In this document: piece by piece, positions 54,704 through 63,963 of the stretch
Layout: every line of letters starts with the position of its first letter
Numbering within the stretch: position 1 is the first letter of the stretch
NCBI RefSeq assembly: GCF_002288525.1
Contig: NZ_CP023068.1
Coordinates: 186,001 to 250,000, forward strand
DNA from: Sinorhizobium sojae CCBAU 05684
Lineage (GTDB): Bacteria; Pseudomonadota; Alphaproteobacteria; Rhizobiales; Rhizobiaceae
Direction: 5' to 3'
Length of the DNA: 64,000 nucleotides
Notes under the pieces: generated by a model
What the model was told of the DNA's origin: nothing
Databases searched by the model: none
What the model saw: the letters and a program-made list of their open reading frames with translations, nothing else
Program-made: the position numbers and the translations under genes

Positions 54704-54729
54704 TCCGGCGGTGATTGACCCGCCGGAGA
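54704..54729 (+). repeat. Intercistronic hairpin after tctC
   Basis: CTCCGGCGG-tgattgac-CCGCCGGAG, a perfect 9-bp stem, 33 bp after the tctC stop. A smaller hairpin (TGCGGA/TCCGCA) precedes it at 54672-54687. There is no T-run. It is the fourth binding-protein gene in this window with such an element. Confidence 0.6.
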
Positions 54730-54760
54730 ACATGACAGCAAAAATGGATAGGGAAATACC

Positions 54761-55957
54761 ATGACGAGGGCCCTTGCCGGTTTCCGTGTCATAGACACCA
54801 CGCACGTGCTGGCCGGACCGTTCGCCAGCTATCAGATGGCCGTACTCGGCGCCGACGTGATCAAGATCGAGGATCCGTCCGATCCGGACCAGGCGCGCCT
54901 TCAGGGCTCGGATCGCGGTCTCAGCAGCGCCGGCATGGGCACTGCCTTCATGGCACAGGCGTCGAACAAGAAGGCGGTTGCACTGAACCTGAAGACCGAA
55001 GCCGGTCGTGACGCCTTGATCCGGCTCGTCGAAACGGCGGACGTCTTCGTCGAAAACTACCGGCCCGGTGCATTTGAAGACTTGGGGCTTGGCTACGAAG
55101 ATCTGCGCAAACTCAACCCCCGGCTGATATATTGCTCGATCTCGGCTTTCGGCTCGACCGGACCGCGCCGGGAGCAGACGGGTTATGATTCCGTTCTTCA
55201 GGCATTCTCGGGCATGATGACTATGACCGGCAGCGAGGATGGCGATCCTCTAAAATGTGGCGCTCCCGTGGTTGACTATGCGACTGGTACAACGGCCGCC
55301 TATGCCATCACCGCTGCCCTCCTGCAGCGTGAACGCAATGGCGGCAGCAGCGGGCAGTTCGTAGACGTGTCCATGCTGGACGTGGCGCTCGTCCTGTGTA
55401 GTCCTTACGTAACGGGATATCTGTGGAATGGCAGTCATCCGAAGCCGAAGGGCAACCGCTTTCCCTTCGCCACTATCGGCCAGTACCGTGCCTCTGACGC
55501 GGACCTGATGATCGCCGCCTCGAACCTCGAGCAGCAGCGCCGCCTATGGATCGCCCTCGGGCGCGAAGATCTTATAAAGCAGAACAACAATCAGCGGCTG
55601 GACAGCCATGGCGAGGAGGAGGCTGCACTCAGCAGCATCATCGCCACCATGCCCGCCGACTACTGGGAGAGTTTCTTCCGGGAAAGGCGGATACCAGCGG
55701 CGAGAGTACGACAGCTCAAGGAAGCCCTCGCGGATCCGCAAATTGAATCGCGGCCGCTTCTGCATAAACACGCGGCGCCCGGCACGTCGACGGATGGCTT
55801 GGTGGTTCCTGTCGCGGGTTTCACCATGTCGGATAGCGCGCCTGGCTTGAGTTTCCCGCCACAGCCTCTCGGTGCGCAAACGGAGGAAATCCTGCGGGGG
55901 ATAGGCTTCGACAGTGCGGATATCGAAAGTCTTCGTGCGGAAGGCGCGATCAACTGA
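54761..55957 (+). CDS. CaiB/BaiF (family III) CoA transferase
   Basis: 398-aa family III CoA transferase. It opens LAGFRVIDTTHVLAGPFASYQMAVLGADVIKIE. The catalytic Asp is probably in QFVDVSMLDVAL, and NKKAVALNLKTEAGRDALIRLV is a typical segment. It likely activates an imported organic acid by CoA exchange. It lies between the transporter and the hydratase genes, 90 bp after tctC. The substrate is unknown. Confidence 0.88.
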   Translation: MTRALAGFRVIDTTHVLAGPFASYQMAVLGADVIKIEDPSDPDQARLQGSDRGLSSAGMGTAFMAQASNKKAVALNLKTEAGRDALIRLVETADVFVENYRPGAFEDLGLGYEDLRKLNPRLIYCSISAFGSTGPRREQTGYDSVLQAFSGMMTMTGSEDGDPLKCGAPVVDYATGTTAAYAITAALLQRERNGGSSGQFVDVSMLDVALVLCSPYVTGYLWNGSHPKPKGNRFPFATIGQYRASDADLMIAASNLEQQRRLWIALGREDLIKQNNNQRLDSHGEEEAALSSIIATMPADYWESFFRERRIPAARVRQLKEALADPQIESRPLLHKHAAPGTSTDGLVVPVAGFTMSDSAPGLSFPPQPLGAQTEEILRGIGFDSADIESLRAEGAIN

Positions 55958-56052
55958 AAGGCGGAGAAGATGGCACGACGGCATGTTTCGATGAAGCCTC
56001 CGCCGCAGCGGATCTCGCCCTGCCGGAAGGGTCGGCTGGGAGCGATCTTGCG

Positions 56053-57426
56053 ATGAGCAGCCCGCTTTCGGCTTTGGCCCGAGCGGCTTGCGATTGGCGT
56101 CGACGGCCGATCGAAGGCGCCGTTGAGTGGGCGGTGCGCCGCGCGATCCTGGACTGGTTTGCAACGACGTTGCCCGGCTGCGTGCGCGCGCCGGCGACAA
56201 TGCTGGCCAAGGCGGTGCCGGAGACGGATGGTAGCGGCGGCGCATGGTCGTACGTCGATGGCCGCTCTTCTACGCCGCGGCGTGCGGCTCTTCTCAACGC
56301 CACGGCCAGCCACACCGTCGAATTCGACGACATTTTCAAGGATGGCGGCTATCATCCAGGCAGCCCCACCATAGCGGCTGCTCTCGCCCTGTCGCAGCAT
56401 CTCGGATCAAGCCTTGGAGAACTGCACCGCGCCGTAGTCGCCGGCTACGAAGTGGGTTGCCGGATCTCGCTGGCAATCCAGCCCAGCCACTACACCTTCT
56501 GGCATACCACGTCGACCGTCGGTACGATGGGCGCGGCCGTCGCGGGGGCGATGCTTCTCGGCGCTGACGAGAGGGGCGTCGGCAACGCCCTGGCACTGGC
56601 ATCAAGCTTCGCAGGCGGGCACCAGCAGAACCTCCGCGGACAGGGTCTGGCTAAAGCTCTGCATCCGGGACACGCGGCAGATGCAGGCTTGCTGGCCGCG
56701 ATGGCAGCCGCGGCGGGGATTGCCGGTTCTTCCGATAGTCTCGACGCAGAGAACGGTTTTGCGGCTGCGACGAGCGATACGACCGGAGATTGGGAGGGGG
56801 CGCTTGCGGGTCTCGGCGAGTGGACACCCATCACCCGCATGACCGTCAAGGCCCACGGATGTTGCGGCCATATCTTTCCTGCGCTCGATGCCATTGCAGT
56901 GATGAGCGAGCGTCACTCTTTCCGCGGGAGGGGTATCGCGCGGATTGAAGTGCATGGATATCGCGCGACCGAAGCGATGTGCAATCGGCCAGATCCCGCG
57001 TCGGCGCAGGATGCTCGTTTCAGTCTGCAATATTGCCTTGCCGCACGACTGATCCTCGGAGCGGTCCGCCTTGCAGCCTTCGAGGAGGATACCCTGGCGC
57101 GCGCGGACATACGCGAACTGATGACGAGAATTTCAGTGTTCGAGGATCCGGCCCTTTCGGTTCTATATCCACACCGACGACAGGCCCGTCTACGGGTGAT
57201 CTTGCGGGATGGCCGTGTGCTTGAACACCTTCAGCAGACGCGGCGAGGCGATCCCGAGGATCCTCTGAGCGACGCGGAGTTAATCGCGAAGTTCCACGAA
57301 CTGGCGTCTGGAATTCTCTCGGACGCAGACGCAGCGTCGCTTCGCGACGGGATCCTGTACGGCGCCGACCTGCCGCCAGAACTGCTGGTCGTCCCGGCTG
57401 GCCAGGCAAAAGGGTCTCTCCCCTAA
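56053..57426 (+). CDS. MmgE/PrpD family protein
   Basis: 457-aa MmgE/PrpD-fold protein. Motifs include LLNATASHTVEFDDIFKDGGYHPGSPTIAAALAL, GCRISLAIQP, HTTSTVGTMGAAVAGAMLLG and TVKAHGCCGHIFPALDAI. Members dehydrate 2-methylcitrate, decarboxylate cis-aconitate or epimerise related acids, so the reaction here is open. The ATG at 56053 is taken as start; the preceding 95 bp after the CoA transferase holds no gene. It is probably cotranscribed with the CoA-transferase gene. Confidence 0.85.
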   Translation: MSSPLSALARAACDWRRRPIEGAVEWAVRRAILDWFATTLPGCVRAPATMLAKAVPETDGSGGAWSYVDGRSSTPRRAALLNATASHTVEFDDIFKDGGYHPGSPTIAAALALSQHLGSSLGELHRAVVAGYEVGCRISLAIQPSHYTFWHTTSTVGTMGAAVAGAMLLGADERGVGNALALASSFAGGHQQNLRGQGLAKALHPGHAADAGLLAAMAAAAGIAGSSDSLDAENGFAAATSDTTGDWEGALAGLGEWTPITRMTVKAHGCCGHIFPALDAIAVMSERHSFRGRGIARIEVHGYRATEAMCNRPDPASAQDARFSLQYCLAARLILGAVRLAAFEEDTLARADIRELMTRISVFEDPALSVLYPHRRQARLRVILRDGRVLEHLQQTRRGDPEDPLSDAELIAKFHELASGILSDADAASLRDGILYGADLPPELLVVPAGQAKGSLP

Positions 57427-57557
57427 ACTGATGGTTGGGCTAACGCGGCCAGATGATCAGTTGTCCAGGTGACATTTCGAAGACATGGATGCCTCTAGCC
57501 AAGTGAAAGATCGCGCCAGTGCCACCATGGCAGCGCTCGAGAGGAAGGAACAAAGGA

Positions 57558-58358
57558 ATGACCGTCAATGTTCGTGAACAAGAGTTCATAGCGGTTTCCC
57601 ACAAGAACGGCATCGCGACCGTCACATTGAACCGTCCTGATGTCCGCAACGCCATCAACGATCAGATGCGGTCTGAACTGATCGACGCCTTCGAGAAGGT
57701 TGGCACCGACCGGACGGTTCGTGCGGTCATTCTGACGGGCGCCGGCAAGGGCTTCTGCTCCGGTGGCGATGTATCAGGCATGCGCGCGCGTCTGGAGGTC
57801 CCTGCGGGAGAAGTCGCCTTCAACGGTTGGACCCGCCAGGGCAGCACGCATAGAGGTGTTGCCGTCATCCATGGCCTCTCCAAGCCGGTCATTGCCGCGG
57901 TAAATGGTGCAGCCTTCGGTCTCGGTCTCGATATGGCCCTCGCCTGCGATTTCATCATCGCGGCCGAGGGCGCGAAAATGTCGATGAGCTTCATCAAGCG
58001 GGGCCTCGTATCGGACGGCGGGGGGATGTATTTCCTACCGCGTCGCGTGGGCCTCGCCCGCGCCAAGGAGCTAATTCTGACGGGGAGGGTGGTCGAACCC
58101 GAGGAGGCGCTGCGGATCGGCATGATCGACAGGATCTCGCCGGCCGATACCCTGATTGATGATGCTCAGCTCTGGGCGGAGCAGTTGAGTGCCGGTTCGC
58201 CGGCCGCCATTGCCCTGACAAAGGCCATTCTCGACAAGACCTTCGAGAGCAGCGATGAGGCGATTTTCGCTCTCGGCCGGGAGGCGCAGGCAATCTGCTA
58301 TACCACGGCCGAACATCGTGCGTCCGTCGAAGCGTTCCTCAACAAAACCAGCGCGTGA
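57558..58358 (+). CDS. Enoyl-CoA hydratase/isomerase family protein
   Basis: 266-aa crotonase-fold enzyme. CoA-binding and oxyanion segments are in GAGKGFCSGGDVSGMRAR and AAVNGAAFGLGLDMALACDFIIA. A Ser-Asp-rich loop follows (FIKRGLVSDGGGMYFLPRRVG), where classical hydratases often have a second Glu. So hydratase or isomerase activity is both possible. The ATG at 57558 follows AAAGGA. Its stop overlaps the upstream GTG option of the next gene. Confidence 0.87.
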   Translation: MTVNVREQEFIAVSHKNGIATVTLNRPDVRNAINDQMRSELIDAFEKVGTDRTVRAVILTGAGKGFCSGGDVSGMRARLEVPAGEVAFNGWTRQGSTHRGVAVIHGLSKPVIAAVNGAAFGLGLDMALACDFIIAAEGAKMSMSFIKRGLVSDGGGMYFLPRRVGLARAKELILTGRVVEPEEALRIGMIDRISPADTLIDDAQLWAEQLSAGSPAAIALTKAILDKTFESSDEAIFALGREAQAICYTTAEHRASVEAFLNKTSA

Positions 58359-58369
58359 GGCAGGCCCAG

Positions 58370-60439
58370 ATGACTTTCATTGATGCGCTTCTGAACCCTT
58401 CCAGCGTCGCCGTCGTGGGAGCCTCTTCCGATGTGACGAAGCTCACGGGGCGGCCGATCGCCTATCTGCAACAGCACGGCTATAATGGTCGGATCTACCC
58501 CATCAACCCACGCAATGAAGCGATCGGCGATCTGACATGCTATGCGCATGCGCAGGCACTTCCCGAGGCACCGGATGTCGGGCTCGTCCTCGTCGGTGCC
58601 CATCGGGTGATCGAATCCGTGCGCCAGCTTGCCGCTGTGGGCACCAAGGCGGCGATCGTACTCGCAAGCGGCTTCGGCGAGGCCGGGGAGGAGGGGCGTC
58701 GTCTCCAGACCGAGTTGCGCGAGGCTGCTGGTTCGATGCGGATTCTGGGCCCCAATACGATCGGCCTGGTCAACCTGACGGACCGCATCATGCTGACGGC
58801 AAGCGGTGCCATGGAGATGAAGGACTTCCGTGCCGGCGGAGTTGCCCTTTTGTCGCAGAGCGGGGGGATTCTCGGATCCCTGCTTTCGCGCGGGGTCGGA
58901 CGCGGGGTCGGCTTTTCCAAGCTGATTGCAACGGGGAATGAATCCGACATCGAAGTTGCCGACCTTCTCGATGCCATGGCGGAGGATTTGGCAAGCACCG
59001 TTGTTGCCCTCTATCTCGAAACCATTCGCAACGTGGAGAAATTCCGCAATGCCGCCGCGCGGGTTATCGCGGCCGGCAAGCCCATCGTCGCCTACAAGGT
59101 CGGCCGTTCCGAGTCCGGCGCGCAGTCCGCCGTCTCCCACACCGGCGCACTGGCCGGCGCGGACAAGGTGTATGATGCCCTGTTCAAACAACTCGGCATC
59201 ATTCGGGCGCAGACATTCGCAGACCTTCTCGATATCCCTGCCGCCCTGTCCCAGGGGCGTCTTCTTTCCGGCAAGCGAGTCGCGATCGTGACATCGACCG
59301 GCGGCGCGGCGACGATCGTCGCCGACAATGTCGGACTTGCCGGCCTCGAAATGCCGAGCCCCGATCCCGATACGTCGAAAAAGCTGCTGGCGCTCGACCT
59401 CAAGGAGGCAGTGCTGGACCGCAATCCGATCGACGTCACGCTGGCCGGCCTGCGTCCGGATCTCTTCCGATCCATCCTGCAGATATTGTCGGAAAGCCCC
59501 TCTTACGACGCCGTAGTCGTTGTCGTGGGTTCGTCCTCGATCGGGCAGCCGGACGTCGTCGCCCAGCCGCTCCTGGAGTCGATGCACATCAGCAACAAGC
59601 CCATGATCGCTTATGTTAGCCCCGAGGCGCCGGGCATCGTGCAACACTTGAATGCCAACGGGATCCCGGCTTATGCGGCACCCGAAAGCTGCGCCGCAGC
59701 ACTGTGCGCCTTGCTGCCGCGAGGCGAAGCCGACTCGGCTGAGCGGGGGGCGCCCCCTGCCGTGGACGGAGCGGACCTGCCGCAAGGCTCGTTGAACGAG
59801 GCTGAGGCGAAGCGGTTTTACGCCCGCTTCGGATTCCCGGTCACGCGCGAAATCGAGGCGGCAACCCCGGCAGACGCAGCGGCGAAGGCCGCCGCGTTCG
59901 ACGGGTCCGTGGTCATCAAGATCCTCTCGAAGGAGATCCTCCACAAATCAGAGGTCGGAGGTGTAAAAGTCGGCGTTGCCACGGCCGACGTCGAAACCGT
60001 CTGCGAGCAGATGCTGTCGCGCGTCCAGGTGGCTGCAACCGGCGCGAAGGTCGATGGCTTCCTGATCCAGGAGCTGGTCAGGGGTGGCGTAGAATTCATA
60101 CTCGGCTACAACCGCGATCCTCAGCTCGGGCCTTGTGTTCTTTTGGGCGCGGGGGGCGTGACCACCGAGCTGTACCAGGACGTCGCAATGCGGCTCTTGC
60201 CGGTGACGCGCCGACAGGTTCGCGACATGATCGGCGAACTGAAGTGTTCGGCCCTTCTGGAGGGCTTCCGCGGTCGGCCGGTCGCCGATACCGAGGCTTT
60301 GATCGATGCCGTTCTGGTTTTCGCAGATATGGCGGTGGCGCTGGGCGATCGGCTGGAAGAGGCGGAGATAAATCCGGTCTTTGTGCTGCCCGAGGGCTCC
60401 GGTGTACGCGCCGGCGACGCGCTCGTTGTGCTTCGCTGA
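58370..60439 (+). CDS. ADP-forming acyl-CoA synthetase (acetate-CoA ligase family)
   Basis: 689-aa protein joining the alpha and beta parts of NDP-forming acyl-CoA synthetases. A CoA-binding domain comes first (LNPSSVAVVGASSDVTKLTGRP, about 10-130). The succinyl-CoA-ligase-like domain carries the phospho-His region near SHTGALAGADKVYDALFKQLGI. The ATP-grasp domain (about 470-689) contains AEAKRFYARFGFPVTREIEAATPAD, HKSEVGGVKVG and ELVRGGVEFILGYNRDPQLGP. It activates a carboxylic acid with ATP and CoA. GTG at 58355 is an alternative start. Confidence 0.87.
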   Translation: MTFIDALLNPSSVAVVGASSDVTKLTGRPIAYLQQHGYNGRIYPINPRNEAIGDLTCYAHAQALPEAPDVGLVLVGAHRVIESVRQLAAVGTKAAIVLASGFGEAGEEGRRLQTELREAAGSMRILGPNTIGLVNLTDRIMLTASGAMEMKDFRAGGVALLSQSGGILGSLLSRGVGRGVGFSKLIATGNESDIEVADLLDAMAEDLASTVVALYLETIRNVEKFRNAAARVIAAGKPIVAYKVGRSESGAQSAVSHTGALAGADKVYDALFKQLGIIRAQTFADLLDIPAALSQGRLLSGKRVAIVTSTGGAATIVADNVGLAGLEMPSPDPDTSKKLLALDLKEAVLDRNPIDVTLAGLRPDLFRSILQILSESPSYDAVVVVVGSSSIGQPDVVAQPLLESMHISNKPMIAYVSPEAPGIVQHLNANGIPAYAAPESCAAALCALLPRGEADSAERGAPPAVDGADLPQGSLNEAEAKRFYARFGFPVTREIEAATPADAAAKAAAFDGSVVIKILSKEILHKSEVGGVKVGVATADVETVCEQMLSRVQVAATGAKVDGFLIQELVRGGVEFILGYNRDPQLGPCVLLGAGGVTTELYQDVAMRLLPVTRRQVRDMIGELKCSALLEGFRGRPVADTEALIDAVLVFADMAVALGDRLEEAEINPVFVLPEGSGVRAGDALVVLR

Positions 60440-60534
60440 TTTTGGCGACCCGGACGCCAAAGCGGCTAGCCCCCAGAGCGGGTGCGCGCGTTCGGCGTGG
60501 CTCCGCTAATTCTCTCTCCTCGGAGACTGAACCC

Positions 60535-61736
60535 GTGTCTGATGTCTACATTTGCGACTACATCCGTACCCCAATCGGCCGCTTCGGCGGAGCGCTTGCG
60601 TCCGTGAGGCCGGATGACCTCGGCGCCACCGTGCTGAAAGCGCTGATGATCCGTCAGTCGTCCCTGGATTGGGCAGCGGTTGACGAGGTGATCTTTGGCT
60701 GCGCAAATCAGGCGGGCGAGGACAACCGTAATGTGGCTCGCATGTCGTCGCTTCTTGCCGGACTGCCGTTGGAGGTTCCCGGAACGACGATCAACAGGCT
60801 CTGCGGTTCCGGGATGGACGCAATCATCACCGGATTTCGCGCCATTCGATCCGGCGAGGCCGAGCTGATAGTCGCTGGCGGCGTGGAAAGCATGAGCCGC
60901 GCCCCTTTTGTGGTGCCGAAGGCGGAGACGGCTTTTAGCCGGGAATCCTCAATACAGGACACCACGATTGGCTGGCGTTTCATCAACCCGGTCATGAAGG
61001 CTCAATACGGCGTCGATTCGATGCCTGAAACTGCCGAGAATGTCGCGGAGGAGTTCGGGATATCGCGGGCGGACCAAGACGCGTTCGCCTTCCGCTCTCA
61101 GCTGAAGACTGCTGCTGCCCAGGCATGCGGAAGGCTTGGGGAGGAGATCGTCCCGGTCAAGGTCCCTCAGCGCAGGGGAGAACCGGTCCTGTTTGATCGT
61201 GATGAACATCCGCGCGAGACAACGCTGGAGGCCCTGGCAGGTCTCAAGGCGCCCTTCCGCCAGGGAGGGTCGGTCACGGCGGGCAATGCCAGCGGTGTGA
61301 TGATGGAGCGGCCGCCCTGATCCTCGCCAACGAGACTGCCGCAAAGCGTCACCGCCTGATGCCGATCGCGCGAATTCTCGGCGGGGCCACGGCTGGCGTC
61401 GCTCCACGGATCATGGGCTTCGGGCCGGCACCGGCCTGTCGAAAATTGATGGCGCGGCTGGGATTGCAGCCTGAGGCGTTCGATGTCATCGAACTGAACG
61501 AGGCATTCGCGAGTCAGGGCCTGGCATGTCTGCGAAATCTCAGCATTTCCGATGACGATCCCCGGGTTAATCCCAACGGTGGCGCCATCGCTCTCGGACA
61601 CCCGCTCGGCATGTCGGGTGCGCGCATTACCGGAACGGCGGCACTGGAACTTGCCAGGATCAATGGCCGCTATGCTCTTGCAACCATGTGCATCGGCGTG
61701 GGACAGGGGATTGCCGTTGCCCTTGAACGGGTGTGA
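60535..61736 (+). pseudogene. Frameshifted pcaF-like thiolase
   Basis: The frame from GTG at 60535 reads VSDVYICDYIRTPIGRFGGAL through NASGV, then shifts. The TGA at 61320 follows. The other frame continues with the catalytic His (GGAIALGHPLGMSG) and Cys (CIGVGQG) to TGA at 61736. Comparing with pcaF at 43171, GVNDGAA becomes GVMMERPP because one A is missing at about 61300 (gtgAATGATGG expected, gtgATGATGG seen). The total length is 1202 bp, one short of a 400-aa thiolase. All other motifs, including NRLCGSGMDA, are intact, so it is a recent mutation or a sequence error. Confidence 0.9.
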
Positions 61737-61858
61737 GCACTGGGCCCGCAAAGTCGGTCCCGACGCGCGGACTGGCCTTTATGAGGGTCCAGCGGCACGC
61801 CTCGCCGGAAGCGCCGAAAGATGTTTGGGTACGGTTGGACATGACGTATGACTAGCAA

Positions 61859-62752
61859 ATGAGCAACACAATACCCCCGCTAAACCCTTTAAGGACCTTC
61901 GAAGCGGCTGCCCGCCTGTCCAGCCTCACGCAGGCCGCGGAAGAGCTGAATGTGTCTCAGGTGGCCGTCAGTCGCCAGGTGAAAGTGCTGGAGGAATATC
62001 TCGGTGTCGTGCTGTTCAAGCGGCTGCATCGCGGCATCGAACTGACCGACGAGGGACGGCAACTCTATGAAGGTGTGACTCGAGCCTTCGTCGAAATCGG
62101 GAATGCGGCACGGCGTGTGTCCCGGCGAGGCAGGCGGGATATTCTCGCCATCCAGTCTTACACGACCTTTTCCCAGCGTTGGCTTATTCCACGGCTGACG
62201 CAGTTTCATGAAGCCTTCCCGCGAATAGAGGTCCGTCTGAGTTCGTCCACCGCCCCGGTCGATTTCGAGACTCAGAACCTGGATGCTGCCATTCGTGCCG
62301 GAAAAGGAAATTGGCCAGATCTCCACAGCGAAAAGCTGGTTGATGTTGAACTGATTCCGATTTGTTCACCAGCCTTCCAGGAAGCCCACAAGCTCAGGTC
62401 CCCTGATGACCTGAGCCGTGTGCGGCTGCTGCATTCTATGGCACGTCCGACCGATTGGGCTGCCTGGCTCAAACGCGTGGGATCGACCGTGGACCCCAGC
62501 CCTGGCATCCGTTTCGAAAGTTCCGCACTCGCTTACGAGGCCGCATCTCTGGATATTGGGGTCGCGATCGCAACCAAGGTGTTTGTAAAGAGACACCTTC
62601 AGGCCGGTAGCTTCGTCGCTCCCTTTGACATGACGTGTTACAGCGGCGAAGGTTACTATCTCACGTGGCCGAAGAACATTACTCCGTCATTGCCTCTTCA
62701 GAAGTTTCTCTCTTGGATGCGCGAGCAGATCGATAAAGACGAGGTGTTTTGA
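61859..62752 (+). CDS. LysR-family regulator (GcvA-like)
   Basis: 297-aa LysR-type regulator. The helix-turn-helix (about 10-70) reads LRTFEAAARLSSLTQAAEELNVSQVAVSRQVKVLEEYLGVVLFKRLHRGIELTDEG. The effector domain starts near 95 (ILAIQSYTTFSQRWLIPRL) and is GcvA-like. It is downstream of the thiolase on the same strand, 122 bp apart, and likely regulates this catabolic cluster. Confidence 0.88.
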   Translation: MSNTIPPLNPLRTFEAAARLSSLTQAAEELNVSQVAVSRQVKVLEEYLGVVLFKRLHRGIELTDEGRQLYEGVTRAFVEIGNAARRVSRRGRRDILAIQSYTTFSQRWLIPRLTQFHEAFPRIEVRLSSSTAPVDFETQNLDAAIRAGKGNWPDLHSEKLVDVELIPICSPAFQEAHKLRSPDDLSRVRLLHSMARPTDWAAWLKRVGSTVDPSPGIRFESSALAYEAASLDIGVAIATKVFVKRHLQAGSFVAPFDMTCYSGEGYYLTWPKNITPSLPLQKFLSWMREQIDKDEVF

Positions 62753-63169
62753 TTTCTGATCCGTGTGGATAAGTGCCAGCAGGCCTGTGCTATCCGCTGG
62801 AAATGAGTGAAACTCGCGATCGCCCTGTTCGGCGAGCAGCAACGCGTCGACGGCCCAGTTCAACATAGCATTGGGTCTTAGCCCCTGTCGTGGCTCGTGG
62901 CGCGAATGCTCACATCCTCGACGATGAAGCGAGTGTGTTGAGCCAGCCGAAATGCCGCGGTCGCAGATGACGGCCGAGACTCATTCTAACAGCCGAGCCA
63001 ACGCCCGCTATCTCCGCCCGGAGCGGGCGTCCACCAGAAGATGGCTACCGTCCGCATTGGGTTAAACTTGGCCGCTCGCAGCCGCCCTCGAAACAGCTTG
63101 GTCGCGCTACCGGCAATCATTCCCGACGCTCCGGCAAAGACCGCCGCAGGAGGGAGTTCACAGCGCCAT
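62753..63169. other. Intergenic region without recognised gene
   Basis: Between the LysR gene and the DoxX gene I see no convincing coding frame. A minus-strand frame of about 55 codons near 62690-62870 is antisense to the end of the LysR gene and lacks a clear ribosome-binding site. CGCCCGC/GCGGGCG near 63003-63028 could form a small hairpin. Decayed coding sequence is possible. Confidence 0.4.
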
Positions 63170-63577
63170 TCAGGGCATCGCGAGGCCGCTGCCGCGTCGA
63201 GCCGCGTCGACACTCCATGCTCCGCCGCCTGCGAAGAAGAAGTAGAGGAAGATAAAGCAGTAGAGGATCGCCGCATCGCCCTGATTGAGAACCGGAAAGA
63301 AGTTTTGCGGTGCGTGCGCCATGAAATAGGCCACCGCCATGTTGCCGGACAGAATGAACGCGACGGGCCGGGTGAAGAGCCCTATCGCCAGCAAGATGCC
63401 GCCGATCACCTCGATCAGGCCCTGGACCAAGAAAAGCGCCGACAGTTGCATAGGCTCCGGAGCGGGCGGGAAATTGAAAAGCTTCTGGGTTCCGTGCTTC
63501 AGGAACAGCAGCGCCGACATGATCCTCACAATGCTCAACCACTGTGGCGCCCACGCCGAAATCCTGTCGAAATTCAT
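63170..63577 (-). CDS. DoxX family membrane protein
   Basis: 135-aa DoxX protein with four hydrophobic segments (WLSIVRIMSALLFLKHGTQKL, FLVQGLIEVIGGILLAIGLF, AFILSGNMAVAYFMAHAP, ILYCFIFLYFFFAGGGAW). The conserved FLKHGTQKLF after helix 1 is typical. The ATG at 63577 follows AGGAGGCGATCTG. It differs from the first DoxX gene at 33064. It stands alone, with intergenic DNA on both sides. Confidence 0.83.
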   Translation of the reverse strand: MNFDRISAWAPQWLSIVRIMSALLFLKHGTQKLFNFPPAPEPMQLSALFLVQGLIEVIGGILLAIGLFTRPVAFILSGNMAVAYFMAHAPQNFFPVLNQGDAAILYCFIFLYFFFAGGGAWSVDAARRGSGLAMP

Positions 63578-63629
63578 CAGATCGCCTCCTTCATGGCTCA
63601 CCGGCGGCTTCGGCAGCAATTCAAAGTGC

Positions 63630-63670
63630 TACAGCGACCTTTGTGCGCCTAAAAAGCGCGCCGCGCTGTA
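63630..63670. repeat. Short palindromic repeat of a second kind
   Basis: TACAGCG (63630-63636) and CGCTGTA (63664-63670) flank GTGCGC and GCGCG around a CTAAAAA loop. It is GC-rich with a central T/A loop, like elements common between Sinorhizobium genes. It lies in the 63578-63963 region upstream of the last gene, which holds nothing else I can name. Confidence 0.45.
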
Positions 63671-63963
63671 ATAGGCTGGACCCATGGGGCATTCTCCACG
63701 TCGCCCATCGAGGGAAGATTATGATGCATAGCGGGAGGCGCAAATCCAATTATGCCCGGCTTCACAGTCGCGTTACACTGCGCAGGGCCCCGGACCTGAT
63801 GCTGATGTGCGGCGATATCGCCGCGCGGTCATGAATTCACCAAAACTTCACGACAGAACCCATTGCGGGTGTCCGCCAAGCATGGAACCTACCTCCAGCC
63901 AGCAGTACGTCGGCCGATGATCTTCCACGTCCGCAGGACCTTTTCACACGGGGATGACGAAAC

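Noticed and set aside
58298..59944. Minus-strand open frame opposite the ADP-forming acyl-CoA synthetase
   Set aside because: The plus-strand frame shows all three synthetase domains.
62690..62870. Minus-strand frame of about 55 codons after the LysR gene
   Set aside because: It overlaps the LysR gene in antisense, has no clear ribosome-binding site and matches no family I know.
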